From a virus, in IMG/VR virus record IMGVR_UViG_3300027631_000020, positions 1-59,999 of that record: 59,999 nucleotides of DNA; one strand, written 5' to 3'. Numbering within the stretch: position 1 is the stretch's first letter; each line of letters starts with the position of its first letter. Below the pieces are notes generated by a model, which worked only from the letters and a program-made list of their open reading frames with translations, had not been told where the DNA came from and searched no databases. Shown piece after piece: positions 26,301 to 35,570 of this stretch. The translations under genes were made by a program, and so were the position numbers.

Positions 26301-28130
26301 TATTGTAGACAATCTACGGTAAAACTTGATTACGTCATTCAACCTGAACCACCAAAACCAACACCACCACCGACAGTGGTTACAAGAATTGAGGAAGACG
26401 GAGAAACCATTTTATATCCGCCAACTAAGAAACCCGCAATTGACCCGATGAAAAGAATCATTATGAAAACTCTTTCGGAGTGTTTCTATTTCAAGAAACT
26501 CGAAGAGGATTCTCCACTTGCATTTAAATCATTAAAGGAAAAATTAAAATATTTTCATCCTGGATTTCACTCGACAACGCCTGAAGGTTTAAATTCACGT
26601 TTAACTTTCATGTTACAATGTGTTAGACCGGGTGACACGATTCCAATTAAAGGAATTTCAGATGATGCGGATTTGAACGCTAGAAATACTTCGTTTGGTC
26701 CACCACCTGTTTGTGTATTAAGAATTGGTGATTTCTATCATTCAAAAATTATTATTCGTGATGTAAACATCACATACGATGATTCACCATGGGATTTAAA
26801 TCCTGAAGGAATTGGAGTACAACCAATGATTGCAAATGTAACGTGTCAAATTGCATTTATCGGAGGACAAGGTTTAAACAGACCTGTTGAACGATTACAA
26901 AATGCGTTGTCATCAAACTTCTTTGCAAATACAGAAATGTTCGATGAAAGGTCAATCCCAACAAATGAAACAATTGGTGGTGTGGATGCAAAAGAATTTA
27001 CAGACGATTTCCTACGTAAACTTAAAGAAGATTTTGATAAAGGTTATGGAAAAACCACACCCGAGTCTCAAAATACAAATAAAATAAGTGAAGGAGAATG
27101 GATTGGTACGTTTATTTCACCATCATCCACAATAGATTTTACACCATTATTAAAACCTGTATTTGAAAATACTGACAACTATTTTAAAAGTTACGAAAAA
27201 ACATATAATAAATTAATTTCTAAATATGGAACCGAAATTGGTACTCTTTTATTAAAAGACACATATAGAACCGTAAATCAATACGACATTTATAGTTCAA
27301 CTAGTACCACACCCGGTTCAACCATTTCATTAGTTGGTTTATATCCAAAGAATAGTGAATTATCTATTTTAATGAGGGGGGTAAAAAGTGCAATAATTGC
27401 GACGTTAGAAACTACCGATTTGTCTACTATGATGGGATTAGATAAAATATTAACGACACCTAAGTTGGATAAGTCAAATGAATATTTACAACCATTAATT
27501 AAAACAATGGTGGAAGAAAAATTAAATGAGTTAATTGACACAAATCCTTTTTCTGAACTTGAATCTGTTAGAGATTCATTAATCAGTAGTTTGGATGATG
27601 TTAACTTCCTTGTAAAGTTTGGTAAAGATGCGATGGTAAAAGGTGAAGAGGTAAGTGAAGGGGTATTATCAGGGTATACTTACGATTTATTATATAATGA
27701 ATATAGTAGTTGTGTTGAATATATTGAGAAAAACACACCAAAAATGTTTGTTGATTTAACATCAACCATAAACTTCAACAACCCTACCATTACTTCAAAT
27801 GACTTTGAAAAAATCATGAGTGTTTTCCTTGAAGAGAAGTTAAATGAAATTGCAAAAGTTTACGAATCGGATACCACTATCTTCCCTGATAATATCAGAA
27901 AGAAAATTAGAAAAAGGATTGAGGACTTCGTTGAAAAACCAAAAGACAAGAATTTTAAATTTTCAAAATTTAAAGATAGGAAGAATGATAAACCTGTTAA
28001 GTTCTCAATTACCTCAAGTAATCCGGCAACTGACGCAACATTCAAAGAGGAGGCTAAGAAAATACATTCGGATAATAATCCACCAACGACCAAACTAAAC
28101 TACTATAGAAGTAAAAAAGATACAAAATAA
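23361..28130 (+). CDS. Giant baseplate/tail-tube initiator-like protein (1589 aa)
   Basis: The central part (about residues 575-640) reads MWFPPYDLKISEQNSARW, then FLGRPEPIYTYQDTTRTG and LSFKVVVDHPSILNLL. This fits the core of contractile-tail tube initiator / LysM-associated proteins (XkdP, gp53/gp54-type) that join the tube to the hub. Around residue 995 lies a Pro-rich linker (EPPKPTPPPTVV), and about residues 1060-1170 repeat a similar beta domain with SKIIIRDVNITYDDSPWDLN and PMIANVTCQIAFIGG. N- and C-terminal several hundred residues are not recognised. It ends with a TAATG overlap with the LysM-like gene. The order tape measure, this gene, LysM-like, hub matches P2 T-U-X-D, which supports the role; details are inferred. 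Confidence 0.65.
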   Translation: MPSYLDFSNTSTFRDFLIGKTLQRPFGPQTFTASNYSVQTLSNLANVDPGAVDTNRVNDLVTIKNANIFKPLNYFVTENINTLPRSANLSLYPYFTRGDISSLIGIMSNSNYDNESQLMKFAALNIRENKDGPVFARITQNLKSATIGRVRLADAINGNMTTAINIVTGREPLVEKNYRITVAKTLLGKGIDFLQTVAGVEFPWSEIPGDYLSNPQNPIENRPTPKTEGGAILQDITGALGSLIGIQRRPKVSRKPSDLMIEYMGDGQKQVLFDNLSYSKYAPNYTTTARSQQSSKLFNSINQFAQGVKSLLGLEAPKGGAYIGDDRSEDVKMTMSDSNNNMVKGSYYMGMMFDPIQTSLFERQQNITEGGTLGGKLTWISTNSKNKLGLYNEEWAQESTQHSDGLSTKYGFREDSILGKTQELLNSMPNDGMAARTHVGNVIDQTSRVFKEGETMLSRGSAIQYVDKYTKENTGIEYCRVWTKDRSYFNYSDTMKRTGNIRKFDDSVMSTPWNLNIAPMSNGQKEFKGFSTNIFPQGDGFYAKKYMFSLENLAWKTSTTPGFTYNDLPYCERGSNGGRVMWFPPYDLKISEQNSARWTDNTFLGRPEPIYTYQDTTRTGQLSFKVVVDHPSILNLLVREHFKGMSDEETENYINAMFAGCEELDFYSLIRRYTQLDMDDVTLIKMFLEKGKDTEVIKKYKTIVEPVVGKEEGGGNGSGQKNDKVSKSFVLKYDNDIPGPRLQSVEVDTPYGELFGKFYDKKSGHTASLETDLRSITGLTQTAQILKEKSYIFGSTGATIDDTSVIAQTTKLSEYFETAKSQYESYTGETVTLKEKISGNTVQKIYLTVESSCSSVASEYYNEKLALRRSSSIIRDFFNRISKDGDGAKKVKLKWVDSLGLEQNKNLSENDKVIVVKGKAIVIKKEYKLSDFGWSGNTGVVVIDSANYGEGFTGPSPDTQCKGKEFVTVKGLKINAPIAFYCRQSTVKLDYVIQPEPPKPTPPPTVVTRIEEDGETILYPPTKKPAIDPMKRIIMKTLSECFYFKKLEEDSPLAFKSLKEKLKYFHPGFHSTTPEGLNSRLTFMLQCVRPGDTIPIKGISDDADLNARNTSFGPPPVCVLRIGDFYHSKIIIRDVNITYDDSPWDLNPEGIGVQPMIANVTCQIAFIGGQGLNRPVERLQNALSSNFFANTEMFDERSIPTNETIGGVDAKEFTDDFLRKLKEDFDKGYGKTTPESQNTNKISEGEWIGTFISPSSTIDFTPLLKPVFENTDNYFKSYEKTYNKLISKYGTEIGTLLLKDTYRTVNQYDIYSSTSTTPGSTISLVGLYPKNSELSILMRGVKSAIIATLETTDLSTMMGLDKILTTPKLDKSNEYLQPLIKTMVEEKLNELIDTNPFSELESVRDSLISSLDDVNFLVKFGKDAMVKGEEVSEGVLSGYTYDLLYNEYSSCVEYIEKNTPKMFVDLTSTINFNNPTITSNDFEKIMSVFLEEKLNEIAKVYESDTTIFPDNIRKKIRKRIEDFVEKPKDKNFKFSKFKDRKNDKPVKFSITSSNPATDATFKEEAKKIHSDNNPPTTKLNYYRSKKDTK

Positions 28131-28456
28131 TGTCAAGAGAATACTACAACAGATACGAATTATTCATAGAGGATAGTGAATTTAAAATTGTACCCGGTAT
28201 TCAAATACCAATTAAGGGAACCGATAAGTACACTTTTTATAAAAAGGGAAAAGATAGGTTAGACAAAATATCACAAGAGTATTATAATACTCCCGTATTT
28301 GGATGGTTAATTCTAATGGCAAATCCTGAAGTTAGTGGTTTAGAATTTGAAATACCGAATAATTCTCTATTAAGAGTGCCATTTCCTTTAACTACGACTT
28401 TACAAGATTATAAAAGAAGTGTAGAATTGTACAACTTATATTATGGCGAGCAATAA
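28130..28456 (+). CDS. LysM-like baseplate protein, gpX/gp53-type (108 aa)
   Basis: A short LysM-fold protein: GKDRLDKISQEYYNTPVFGW, then LILMANPEVSG and NNSLLRVPFPL match the pattern of tail protein X and gp53-like baseplate subunits that grip the hub. It is coupled to the preceding gene by TAATG and overlaps the hub gene by 14 bp, so all three are likely translated together. Unlike bacterial LysM cell-wall binders it has no signal peptide. Confidence in the fold is good, in the exact homologue moderate. Confidence 0.7.
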   Translation: MSREYYNRYELFIEDSEFKIVPGIQIPIKGTDKYTFYKKGKDRLDKISQEYYNTPVFGWLILMANPEVSGLEFEIPNNSLLRVPFPLTTTLQDYKRSVELYNLYYGEQ

Positions 28457-31400
28457 CGATTTAACTAATAGTGAAAACATACTTGTAAAAGTAGACCAAA
28501 ACAATCTTATGTATATCGACCCGAATAGTGTCGTCGACAATGACGGTAATATTCAACCTAGGGGAGTAAAACAAGAGAATTTGGTTATGTATGCGAACTT
28601 GGAGGCGGATATTATCCCGAGAACAACTCTAGTTGCAAAAGAACAAGGTAGTACACTTGTTAGTATCGCCAAGGGTGAACTTAACTTTTTAAAAAATCAA
28701 ACAGGGGACGGTAATTTCGATACCTCATGGACAGATTCGTTTGTTGGTAAGGACAACTTTACTGATAAAGATGGAAAACCATTACCTAAAACCGCAAAAA
28801 ACTATTCAGGGGCGGATAGTGTAAACTACGACCCAAGTGGACAAAGTTTTGGTATTGATAGTATTAACATAACAGTTAAGGGTGCCAACTACACACCCCA
28901 GGTCACAATTAATTTCATCGACGTTAGAGGTAAAACACTATTTGAATCATCTGAAAATTCACCATATCGTGCATTTTTTCACTTACCGTGGCCAATATTT
29001 TATTTAACTGTAAAGGGATATTACGGTAAGGCAATAAGGTATCGTTTACACATGACTAAGTTTAGTTCAAAGTTTAACGAGTCTAATGGTAACTTTGAAG
29101 TGACCACAACATTTGTGGGTTCAACTTACGCATTTATGAATGACATCCCATTATCCACAATGATAAACAGTCCTTATATGTTTTTAACTGAAAATGTTGA
29201 GAACAAAAAATTTAATGAAAAGGATGGGAGATACGAAAAAACAATTTCAAGAAGTTCAAGGGGATATCAAATTTTAAGGTCAGTTTACGAACAATACGAA
29301 CAAAAAGGATTAGTTGCTAAGGGAACATTCATTAAGAACGACGGTAAACCCGTAAAAACTTTAAAAGATTTAGGATACATTGCAGAATCATTAGATAAGA
29401 TTTTGGAAAGAAAAATCTTCAATGAGGTTGTAGATATGTCAGTGTTTCAAGGGATTAAAGAATTGGAAACAACTCTTAATACTTTTGAGAGTGCAATTAG
29501 TGCGTGGTCTAAACAAAATTTAGCGGTTAAAGAATTTGAAGTTAGGTTAATTGGTACTGACGAATACAATTGGTATTATATTGGAACCAAAGAAAAAAAG
29601 TCTTTAGATAAAATAACTGGTGAGAGTGAAGGTACTTTAGAAAGGTTACTAAAGGTATATTCCGAAGAATTAAACAAATCAGTTTTATTTGAAAATAAAT
29701 TAATGAATAGAACGAAGTCCGATTTTAAAAAGATTTCGTTGAGTACAATTAAAAACATTAAATCTTATTACGATGTTTTAACTGACGGTTTTGTTTTGGT
29801 TGGTGTTGATTTACTTTTAAAAGATATTTTTGAAATTAGAAAATCATTTGAAGAACAAAGAAAAAAATTAGAGGATGAGGTTGAACAAAAGATGAATGAA
29901 ATCATCAAAGACCCAACTTTAGGGTTTGGATTTGAACCGACCATTAGAAATATTTTTGCGGTGGTTTTGGCTGGTGCTGATGTGTATATTCGTTTAATGA
30001 AGGACACCCACAACAAAGCATTTGATGCAAGTAAAAGTAGAATAAAACTATTAGAAGGTTTAAGTGACGAACAAAAAGGGAAGGGAGTTGCAATTTATCC
30101 ATGGCCTGAGGTTAAAAAACCAATGTCAAGTGGAAAACAAAATGTAATTGCATATCCTGGCGAGGCTGAATTGGTTAATAAATTAAAATCTAACAATAAA
30201 ACGTTGTGGCCTGAGGTTGATTTTGTTGAGGAGTATATTAAAATTGTAACGAACAAATTAGACACAGGTGTTAAAACAGAACCAACGATTAGTGACATTA
30301 ATTATATTTTCGAATCTGATTCTGAATCGAATAATTTAGATGACATTAGTGGTATAGATGTAATAAATGATGGACTACCATATACTGATAAAGTGTTTTC
30401 ATCTTTTATTTACGAAGTGTACGAAAGAGCAAAATATATTACATTATTTGATTCTTACACAAATAGTATGTTGGATATCTTGGCAAAAGAAGAGGTAGAA
30501 AACATTAAAGAGTCTATAGGTGAAGATATTGAATTAGTGGACTTATGTCAAAAACTAACCAGTATTGATTCATTTATAACGGTTTCACCGGATGGTACTA
30601 AATTTGATGGATACCTTCCATCATCATCACCACACGATAGGTTTACTTATTTAAGAGACCATCTACCAACGGTACCGTACATTAAAGATATTTTAGAGTA
30701 CCCATTTAAGTTTGAAAAATACGGAAGTGTTAATAGACAAAGGAAAGATTTCAAATCAAAAGAAATGAATGATGAATTGGTGAAATATGTTTCAGAACCA
30801 TATAGAACTAAAATATATCCATTTAATTCAGACACTTATTTAGATTATTTGAATAAGACCGAATTTACTGATGACAATTTTAAATTTAATGGGATTTTAC
30901 AAGTTAACCCATCACAAGGATTTGTATGTTCACCGTTTAATGTGACTTCATGGGTTAAACCTGGATACGATGAAAATATGTTTACACAAAAACTTAAAAA
31001 TGGTAACACATCCGTTAATATATTAAACACACCATATTTTCATAAACAGTTAAAATCTGATTTTGGTAAAACGACCAAACACGGAAAATATACGGGAGCG
31101 TCTTATCTTTTATTAAATTCATTGCCGTTTTTAGATTTAGAAGATACCATTACATTTACTGACCCATTAGCCGGAATGATGGGTCAAACTAACAACAGTA
31201 AATCGATATTAATGTCTTCTTTATTCAGAGAAGTTTCATCAACTCATTTTGTACCGTACCACTTAATGTTAAAATGGGGAGCAATGTACCATAGATACAG
31301 AAAACAAATTATTGATGGTGTGGATATATTAGATGGTTTCTTAAACTCAAGTAATATAACACAACCAATTACGGGTAGTGCCTTTTTTGATGGTGGATTA

Positions 31401-34229
31401 ATAGGTTCAACCTTTAACTCTTTTTTAATTAGTGGAAATTCAATTTCACATGTAACATCTGATAACGTAGGTTTAAATCCACATTACCAAGCGGTTTACC
31501 ACCAAATTGTTAATGGTTATTCACATTACAACATCAATTCAGGTAATGTTGATTATACAACACAAACAAATTCAGGTAACATATCACACAAGGTACTTGA
31601 AGGTAATAACGGAAATAGATATTGGAGTGTGTTGGTTGATAACTCAAAGTACAAACCGACCGAACAATTTTATACACTATTACCGTCACACGGTTTGAAC
31701 CAATCTGACCTTGCAACTAAAAATTTAGAAACATTTGATTTTGCCGAACAATATACGTTTAGAAGTTGGTGGTTTGATGAAAGTGTAACAAATGAGTTTT
31801 CAGGTAAAACATTTGCATCACATTCTGAATACCCAAGAAATTATATATCGGGAAGTACGGTTGATAACACATTTTCAATAGACACGAACTATAGAAAGGT
31901 TATCGATTTAATTGCAACGTTCAGTCCAGAAATTTTAGATTCATTTGAAAGTATGTTTTTAGATTTCGCATCTGAAAAAACAAATGATGAAATACCATAT
32001 CAAGTTTTTGATAATCTAAAGTATGGTAAATTTCAAGACTTACTTAAAGAATTGGTTACTGTAAAAAAAGAAAGTTCAGACGGTACGTCAAACACTTTAT
32101 TTAATTTAGTTAAGGAAAGACAAGTTGCAAAAGCAACGGAGGTTACTAGTGGTTTATTAAGTAGTCAAAATATAATAAAATTCACATTAGCAAATCCAAA
32201 AGAAATTGACCCATACACTTTTTATGGTATGGCAAAAATTGAAAATTACAATCGTTATACGGTTCAACCATATAGTAATTCGGATTTAACCCCTACAAAT
32301 CAAAAATTCATTAAATTATATATTGGTGAGGACATGGAAGGGTACTACCAAGAATTTTTTGGTGTAAACGATGTGAAACTTACAGAAGAGAATATTATAA
32401 AATATCGACCATTGGCTCAGATTTATGCTGGTTATAGAAAATCGGGCGGTACAAATAGTAAGTCTGCATTTAGAGAATATCTTAGAGTTTCTATATTTCA
32501 AGTCACAGGTAATAAAATTTATGCCGATGGGTCTGACGTTAGATTAAAATACTTTTTAAGATTGGTATTAAGTGAAATCAGTAAAAAGGGTAACATAACA
32601 AGAAAAGATGAATCGATTGATATAAGAAAGTACCAAGGACACAATTTAAATGACACTAAGTTGGAGTTGTATAACACCTTCAAATCATTTAACGATAAAT
32701 GGACAGCAGGTAATTCAATTGGTCAAAGATTATTACTTGAGGAGTTCTTATTTTTAGATAAGGCAAATAGAGATATTGGAGACAAGTTCTTTTTAAATGT
32801 TGACAAAATTCTACCATTGTTACACCCAAATAATATGAAACAAAATTTATATGGGGCGATTTCTATGTTAATACAGGAAACTGGTTTAGATATGAGAGCA
32901 CTTCCCGCATATGTTAATTTCTATGGTAGTAACTTTAAAAATAAAACTAAAATTGTCCCATCTAAGAAAGTTGCAAAAAACCTATTCGGTACATTTTTAG
33001 AAGTTGATTATCAAGAGTCATCACCAAAAATTATTATTCAATTAGTTGGGGCATCATCAAAAAGAGCCGACATGTCTAATAGTAAGGCAAATAAATTTGC
33101 CGATGATAGTTTTTATGTTGGTAGTGTTAATAATAACCCATTGGTTATAACATCACTTGAAAATTTCTCAAAAACAGATTTGAGTAAATCAAATAAGGTG
33201 GTGGCATTCGAAGTTAGTTTTGGTGACCAAAATCAGGGTATTTTTAAAGGTGTTCAATTAGACCAAAGTACACTTAAAAACACTTCAGAATCGTTTGTTG
33301 TGTTGGAAAACTTAGGTAGGTCTGAATCAGGTGCGGGGGCATATAATGTTGACGTAAGTCTTTTCGATTATTACAAATCAGCATCGTATAGATGTGAAGT
33401 AACATGTATGGGTAACGTAATGATTCAACCAACAATGTATTTTTACCTTAAAAACATACCAATGTTTAAGGGTTCATATTGGATTACCGAGGTTAGTCAC
33501 TCGATTAAAAGTAATAACATATCCACAACATTTGTTGGAACTAGAATACCATATACATCGTTACCTGACCCTAAAGACTCATTTATATCGAGTTATAGAG
33601 TTTTATTCGATAAGTTATCAAGTAAAGCCCAATCAAAACTTAAACAGGCACCTGTCACGGGGGCAACAACTGAAACCTCAATAGTATATGATAATGCATC
33701 GTATTCAACGGACATGAAAGGTAAAAAGGGAACTAATGATGAAATTATAACCAAAACATCTCCATTAGTTGGGGTTACTGAATTCGGTATACCTTTCAAT
33801 GGATATAAAAACCATAAAGAGGTTCAGAAAATTGATAGTGACGGAACATGGTTAAGAGCAATTGCAGTTAAGATGGGTGGTGAAAAATGTCCAATTGACC
33901 CTGACACAACAATGGGAATTGCAGATGGTATTAAATGGTCTAAATTAAGTGGAACCACTTATAAGTTCTATACTACTACATTTTTAACAAACGTTGCTAA
34001 TTCTCAAAAAATTAGAACGGCAACCACTAATTTTAAAAATCCTAAAAACGGAAAAACTTTTACACTTAACCCAAGTTACCAATTAGCGGAGACATTAGGA
34101 ACAATAGTGGCAAATGGACCCGTTGGTAATGGACCAATTGCTGAGGGATATGGAATGGGTATGTCGCCATCTTTAATGTCTGAATTAGGATTATTTGACG
34201 GAGATGTTGTGTATTTTAAACTAACATAA
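28443..34229 (+). CDS. Giant baseplate hub protein, gpD/gp27-like with C-terminal extension (1928 aa)
   Basis: Probably the central hub/spike-bearing protein. Residues about 138-245 (GIDSINITVKGANYTPQVTI, then YGKAIRYRLHMTKFSS) and about 1635-1710 (SASYRCEVTCMGNVMIQPTM, YFYLKNIPMFKGSYWITEV) resemble halves of the split beta domain of phage hub proteins. More than a thousand residues of unrecognised, partly coiled sequence separate them. The last ~140 residues, ending SPSLMSELGLFDGDVVYFKL, look like a separate small beta-barrel, possibly double-psi. No lysozyme motif was found. It is far larger than T4 gp27 (391 residues) or P2 gpD. Position after the gpX-like gene supports the hub call. Confidence 0.6.
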   Translation: MASNNDLTNSENILVKVDQNNLMYIDPNSVVDNDGNIQPRGVKQENLVMYANLEADIIPRTTLVAKEQGSTLVSIAKGELNFLKNQTGDGNFDTSWTDSFVGKDNFTDKDGKPLPKTAKNYSGADSVNYDPSGQSFGIDSINITVKGANYTPQVTINFIDVRGKTLFESSENSPYRAFFHLPWPIFYLTVKGYYGKAIRYRLHMTKFSSKFNESNGNFEVTTTFVGSTYAFMNDIPLSTMINSPYMFLTENVENKKFNEKDGRYEKTISRSSRGYQILRSVYEQYEQKGLVAKGTFIKNDGKPVKTLKDLGYIAESLDKILERKIFNEVVDMSVFQGIKELETTLNTFESAISAWSKQNLAVKEFEVRLIGTDEYNWYYIGTKEKKSLDKITGESEGTLERLLKVYSEELNKSVLFENKLMNRTKSDFKKISLSTIKNIKSYYDVLTDGFVLVGVDLLLKDIFEIRKSFEEQRKKLEDEVEQKMNEIIKDPTLGFGFEPTIRNIFAVVLAGADVYIRLMKDTHNKAFDASKSRIKLLEGLSDEQKGKGVAIYPWPEVKKPMSSGKQNVIAYPGEAELVNKLKSNNKTLWPEVDFVEEYIKIVTNKLDTGVKTEPTISDINYIFESDSESNNLDDISGIDVINDGLPYTDKVFSSFIYEVYERAKYITLFDSYTNSMLDILAKEEVENIKESIGEDIELVDLCQKLTSIDSFITVSPDGTKFDGYLPSSSPHDRFTYLRDHLPTVPYIKDILEYPFKFEKYGSVNRQRKDFKSKEMNDELVKYVSEPYRTKIYPFNSDTYLDYLNKTEFTDDNFKFNGILQVNPSQGFVCSPFNVTSWVKPGYDENMFTQKLKNGNTSVNILNTPYFHKQLKSDFGKTTKHGKYTGASYLLLNSLPFLDLEDTITFTDPLAGMMGQTNNSKSILMSSLFREVSSTHFVPYHLMLKWGAMYHRYRKQIIDGVDILDGFLNSSNITQPITGSAFFDGGLIGSTFNSFLISGNSISHVTSDNVGLNPHYQAVYHQIVNGYSHYNINSGNVDYTTQTNSGNISHKVLEGNNGNRYWSVLVDNSKYKPTEQFYTLLPSHGLNQSDLATKNLETFDFAEQYTFRSWWFDESVTNEFSGKTFASHSEYPRNYISGSTVDNTFSIDTNYRKVIDLIATFSPEILDSFESMFLDFASEKTNDEIPYQVFDNLKYGKFQDLLKELVTVKKESSDGTSNTLFNLVKERQVAKATEVTSGLLSSQNIIKFTLANPKEIDPYTFYGMAKIENYNRYTVQPYSNSDLTPTNQKFIKLYIGEDMEGYYQEFFGVNDVKLTEENIIKYRPLAQIYAGYRKSGGTNSKSAFREYLRVSIFQVTGNKIYADGSDVRLKYFLRLVLSEISKKGNITRKDESIDIRKYQGHNLNDTKLELYNTFKSFNDKWTAGNSIGQRLLLEEFLFLDKANRDIGDKFFLNVDKILPLLHPNNMKQNLYGAISMLIQETGLDMRALPAYVNFYGSNFKNKTKIVPSKKVAKNLFGTFLEVDYQESSPKIIIQLVGASSKRADMSNSKANKFADDSFYVGSVNNNPLVITSLENFSKTDLSKSNKVVAFEVSFGDQNQGIFKGVQLDQSTLKNTSESFVVLENLGRSESGAGAYNVDVSLFDYYKSASYRCEVTCMGNVMIQPTMYFYLKNIPMFKGSYWITEVSHSIKSNNISTTFVGTRIPYTSLPDPKDSFISSYRVLFDKLSSKAQSKLKQAPVTGATTETSIVYDNASYSTDMKGKKGTNDEIITKTSPLVGVTEFGIPFNGYKNHKEVQKIDSDGTWLRAIAVKMGGEKCPIDPDTTMGIADGIKWSKLSGTTYKFYTTTFLTNVANSQKIRTATTNFKNPKNGKTFTLNPSYQLAETLGTIVANGPVGNGPIAEGYGMGMSPSLMSELGLFDGDVVYFKLT

Positions 34230-34272
34230 CTTTTATTGACCATTACGGTAACGAGTTTTCCTATTTCTATGA

Positions 34273-34280
34273 TATTTATA
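34273..34280 (+). promoter_or_regulatory. Late-type box TATTTATA before the small-protein cluster
   Basis: Exact copy, 13 nt before the ATG at 34294. Confidence 0.55.
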
Positions 34281-34293
34281 TAGAAAAAATACT

Positions 34294-34497
34294 ATGAATA
34301 AGGATAAATTAAATAATGCTCTGAACAACTACATCTCCCCTAAAAAGGTTAGTAGTGTTTCTCAAGACGGTATGGAAAGAGAAGAGTGTGACCTAAGAAC
34401 TGGTGAATGTTATGTTATCAGGTCTAAAGACGGTATTGTTGAAAGAATAAATAAAAAATTCATTACCGAAGACGGTAGACAACTTTTACAAGATTAA
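34294..34497 (+). CDS. Small conserved-looking protein (67 aa)
   Basis: I do not recognise a family. The protein has the motif REECDLRTGECYVIRSKDG with two cysteines in a DLxTGECYV beta-hairpin-like context, then a charged end. It has a late-type box and lies five bases upstream of the 215-aa coiled-coil gene, so the two are probably cotranscribed with the Dps-like gene. A small virion or assembly protein is plausible. Confidence 0.7.
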   Translation: MNKDKLNNALNNYISPKKVSSVSQDGMEREECDLRTGECYVIRSKDGIVERINKKFITEDGRQLLQD

Positions 34498-34501
34498 TAT
34501 C

Positions 34502-35149
34502 ATGAATAAATTAGAAAATCAATTACTGGAAGAAGTAGCAAGATTCAATGCTATTAATAAGTACACAAAAAAATTAATGAGTGAACAGGATGTTCCTGCT
34601 GAGGAACCGACTGGTTTTGAGGCACCGGTTGAAAGTGGTGAATTACCACCCGCACCTGAAGACACTACAACACCCGAAGCTGCACCAACAGATGCACCGG
34701 CTGAAACACCTATGGAAGGTGGAGATACAGAAGAAATCGATATTACAGATTTAGTTAATATGACTAAATCAATCAAACAAGACTTAGACGCAACTAAGGG
34801 CGAGAATGAAGGTGTCATCAGTAAAATGGATGATGTTTTTAGTAAGTTGACTGATTTAGAACAAAAACTATCTCAAATGGATGCGGTTATGAGTAAAATT
34901 GACGAACTTGGAAACAAGGTTGAGATGATGAAAGAAAAAACTCCTGAGGAAAGACTTGAACTACGTTCATTGGATTCTTATCCGTTTAACCAAAATCCAC
35001 AACAATTCTTTGCTCAAAAACAAGGAGAAATGAGACAAAGCGGTAAAAATGAATATGTTTTAACTAAACAAGATGTTGATACATACTCAAATGAAACCAT
35101 GAGAAATACATTTAATCCAGAAGAAGAAAATGACGAGTATAAATTCTAA
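34502..35149 (+). CDS. Acidic coiled-coil protein, possibly virion or prohead core (215 aa)
   Basis: A helical N-terminus (about residues 1-28) is followed by a low-complexity acidic Pro/Ala/Glu/Thr linker (about 29-78). Then comes a long coiled coil (about 80-150) with heptad-like ISKMDDVFSKLTDLEQKL and VMSKIDELGNKVEMM, and a C-terminus rich in Gln and Asn. No enzyme motif is visible. Such linker-plus-coil proteins often serve as internal scaffold or virion assembly factors; this is inferred from shape only. It overlaps the next gene by 20 bp. Confidence 0.65.
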   Translation: MNKLENQLLEEVARFNAINKYTKKLMSEQDVPAEEPTGFEAPVESGELPPAPEDTTTPEAAPTDAPAETPMEGGDTEEIDITDLVNMTKSIKQDLDATKGENEGVISKMDDVFSKLTDLEQKLSQMDAVMSKIDELGNKVEMMKEKTPEERLELRSLDSYPFNQNPQQFFAQKQGEMRQSGKNEYVLTKQDVDTYSNETMRNTFNPEEENDEYKF

Positions 35150-35504
35150 CATAAACCTTTTTTTAGGTTTACAAGCTCAATTAAGAATATTCCATTGGCA
35201 GACAAAGGGTTATGCAAGACACAACGCATTTGGTGTTACATATGATACATTAGAAGATTTAATTGATACCTTTGTTGAAGAGGCAATGGGAAAATACGGT
35301 AGATTTGTTTTAGATGATGAAACCAATGTAATTCAATTAACGAATTTAAAAGAACTTAAACCTGAAGCGATGTTAGATACAGTAATCTTGGCATTAAATC
35401 AATTTTCAGAACAATTTGAAGAAACCGACACTAATCTCTTAAATGTGAGAGATGAGATGTTAGGGGCCATCAATAAATTAAAATATTTACTAACATTAGA
35501 ATAA
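35130..35504 (+). CDS. Dps/ferritin-like small protein, DUF5856-type (124 aa)
   Basis: The motif LRIFHWQTKGYARHNAFG followed by YDTLEDLIDTFVEEAMG resembles the helix pair of ferritin-like Dps proteins and the phage family often labelled DUF5856. In Dps, histidine and acidic residues in these positions bind iron at the dimer interface; here H22, H31, D39, E42 and D46 are candidates. A second helical pair follows (LDTVILALNQFSEQFEE). It is shorter than bacterial Dps (about 160 residues). Encoded in a late-type unit it could be a virion or DNA-associated protein; iron binding is unproven. Confidence 0.6.
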   Translation: MTSINSNINLFLGLQAQLRIFHWQTKGYARHNAFGVTYDTLEDLIDTFVEEAMGKYGRFVLDDETNVIQLTNLKELKPEAMLDTVILALNQFSEQFEETDTNLLNVRDEMLGAINKLKYLLTLE

Positions 35505-35541
35505 CCCAAATGGGTAAAAACAACTTTTTTGAAAATAATTT

Positions 35542-35570
35542 AAGTCGGATTTGGTAATTCGACTTTTTTT
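35542..35570 (+). terminator. Terminator hairpin before the SSB gene
   Basis: Nine-bp stem AAGTCGGAT/ATTCGACTT with one G-T pair (35542-35550 with 35557-35565), six-base loop, then a T-run. It ends the late small-protein unit, and its loop also contains the TTG of the next promoter. Confidence 0.75.
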
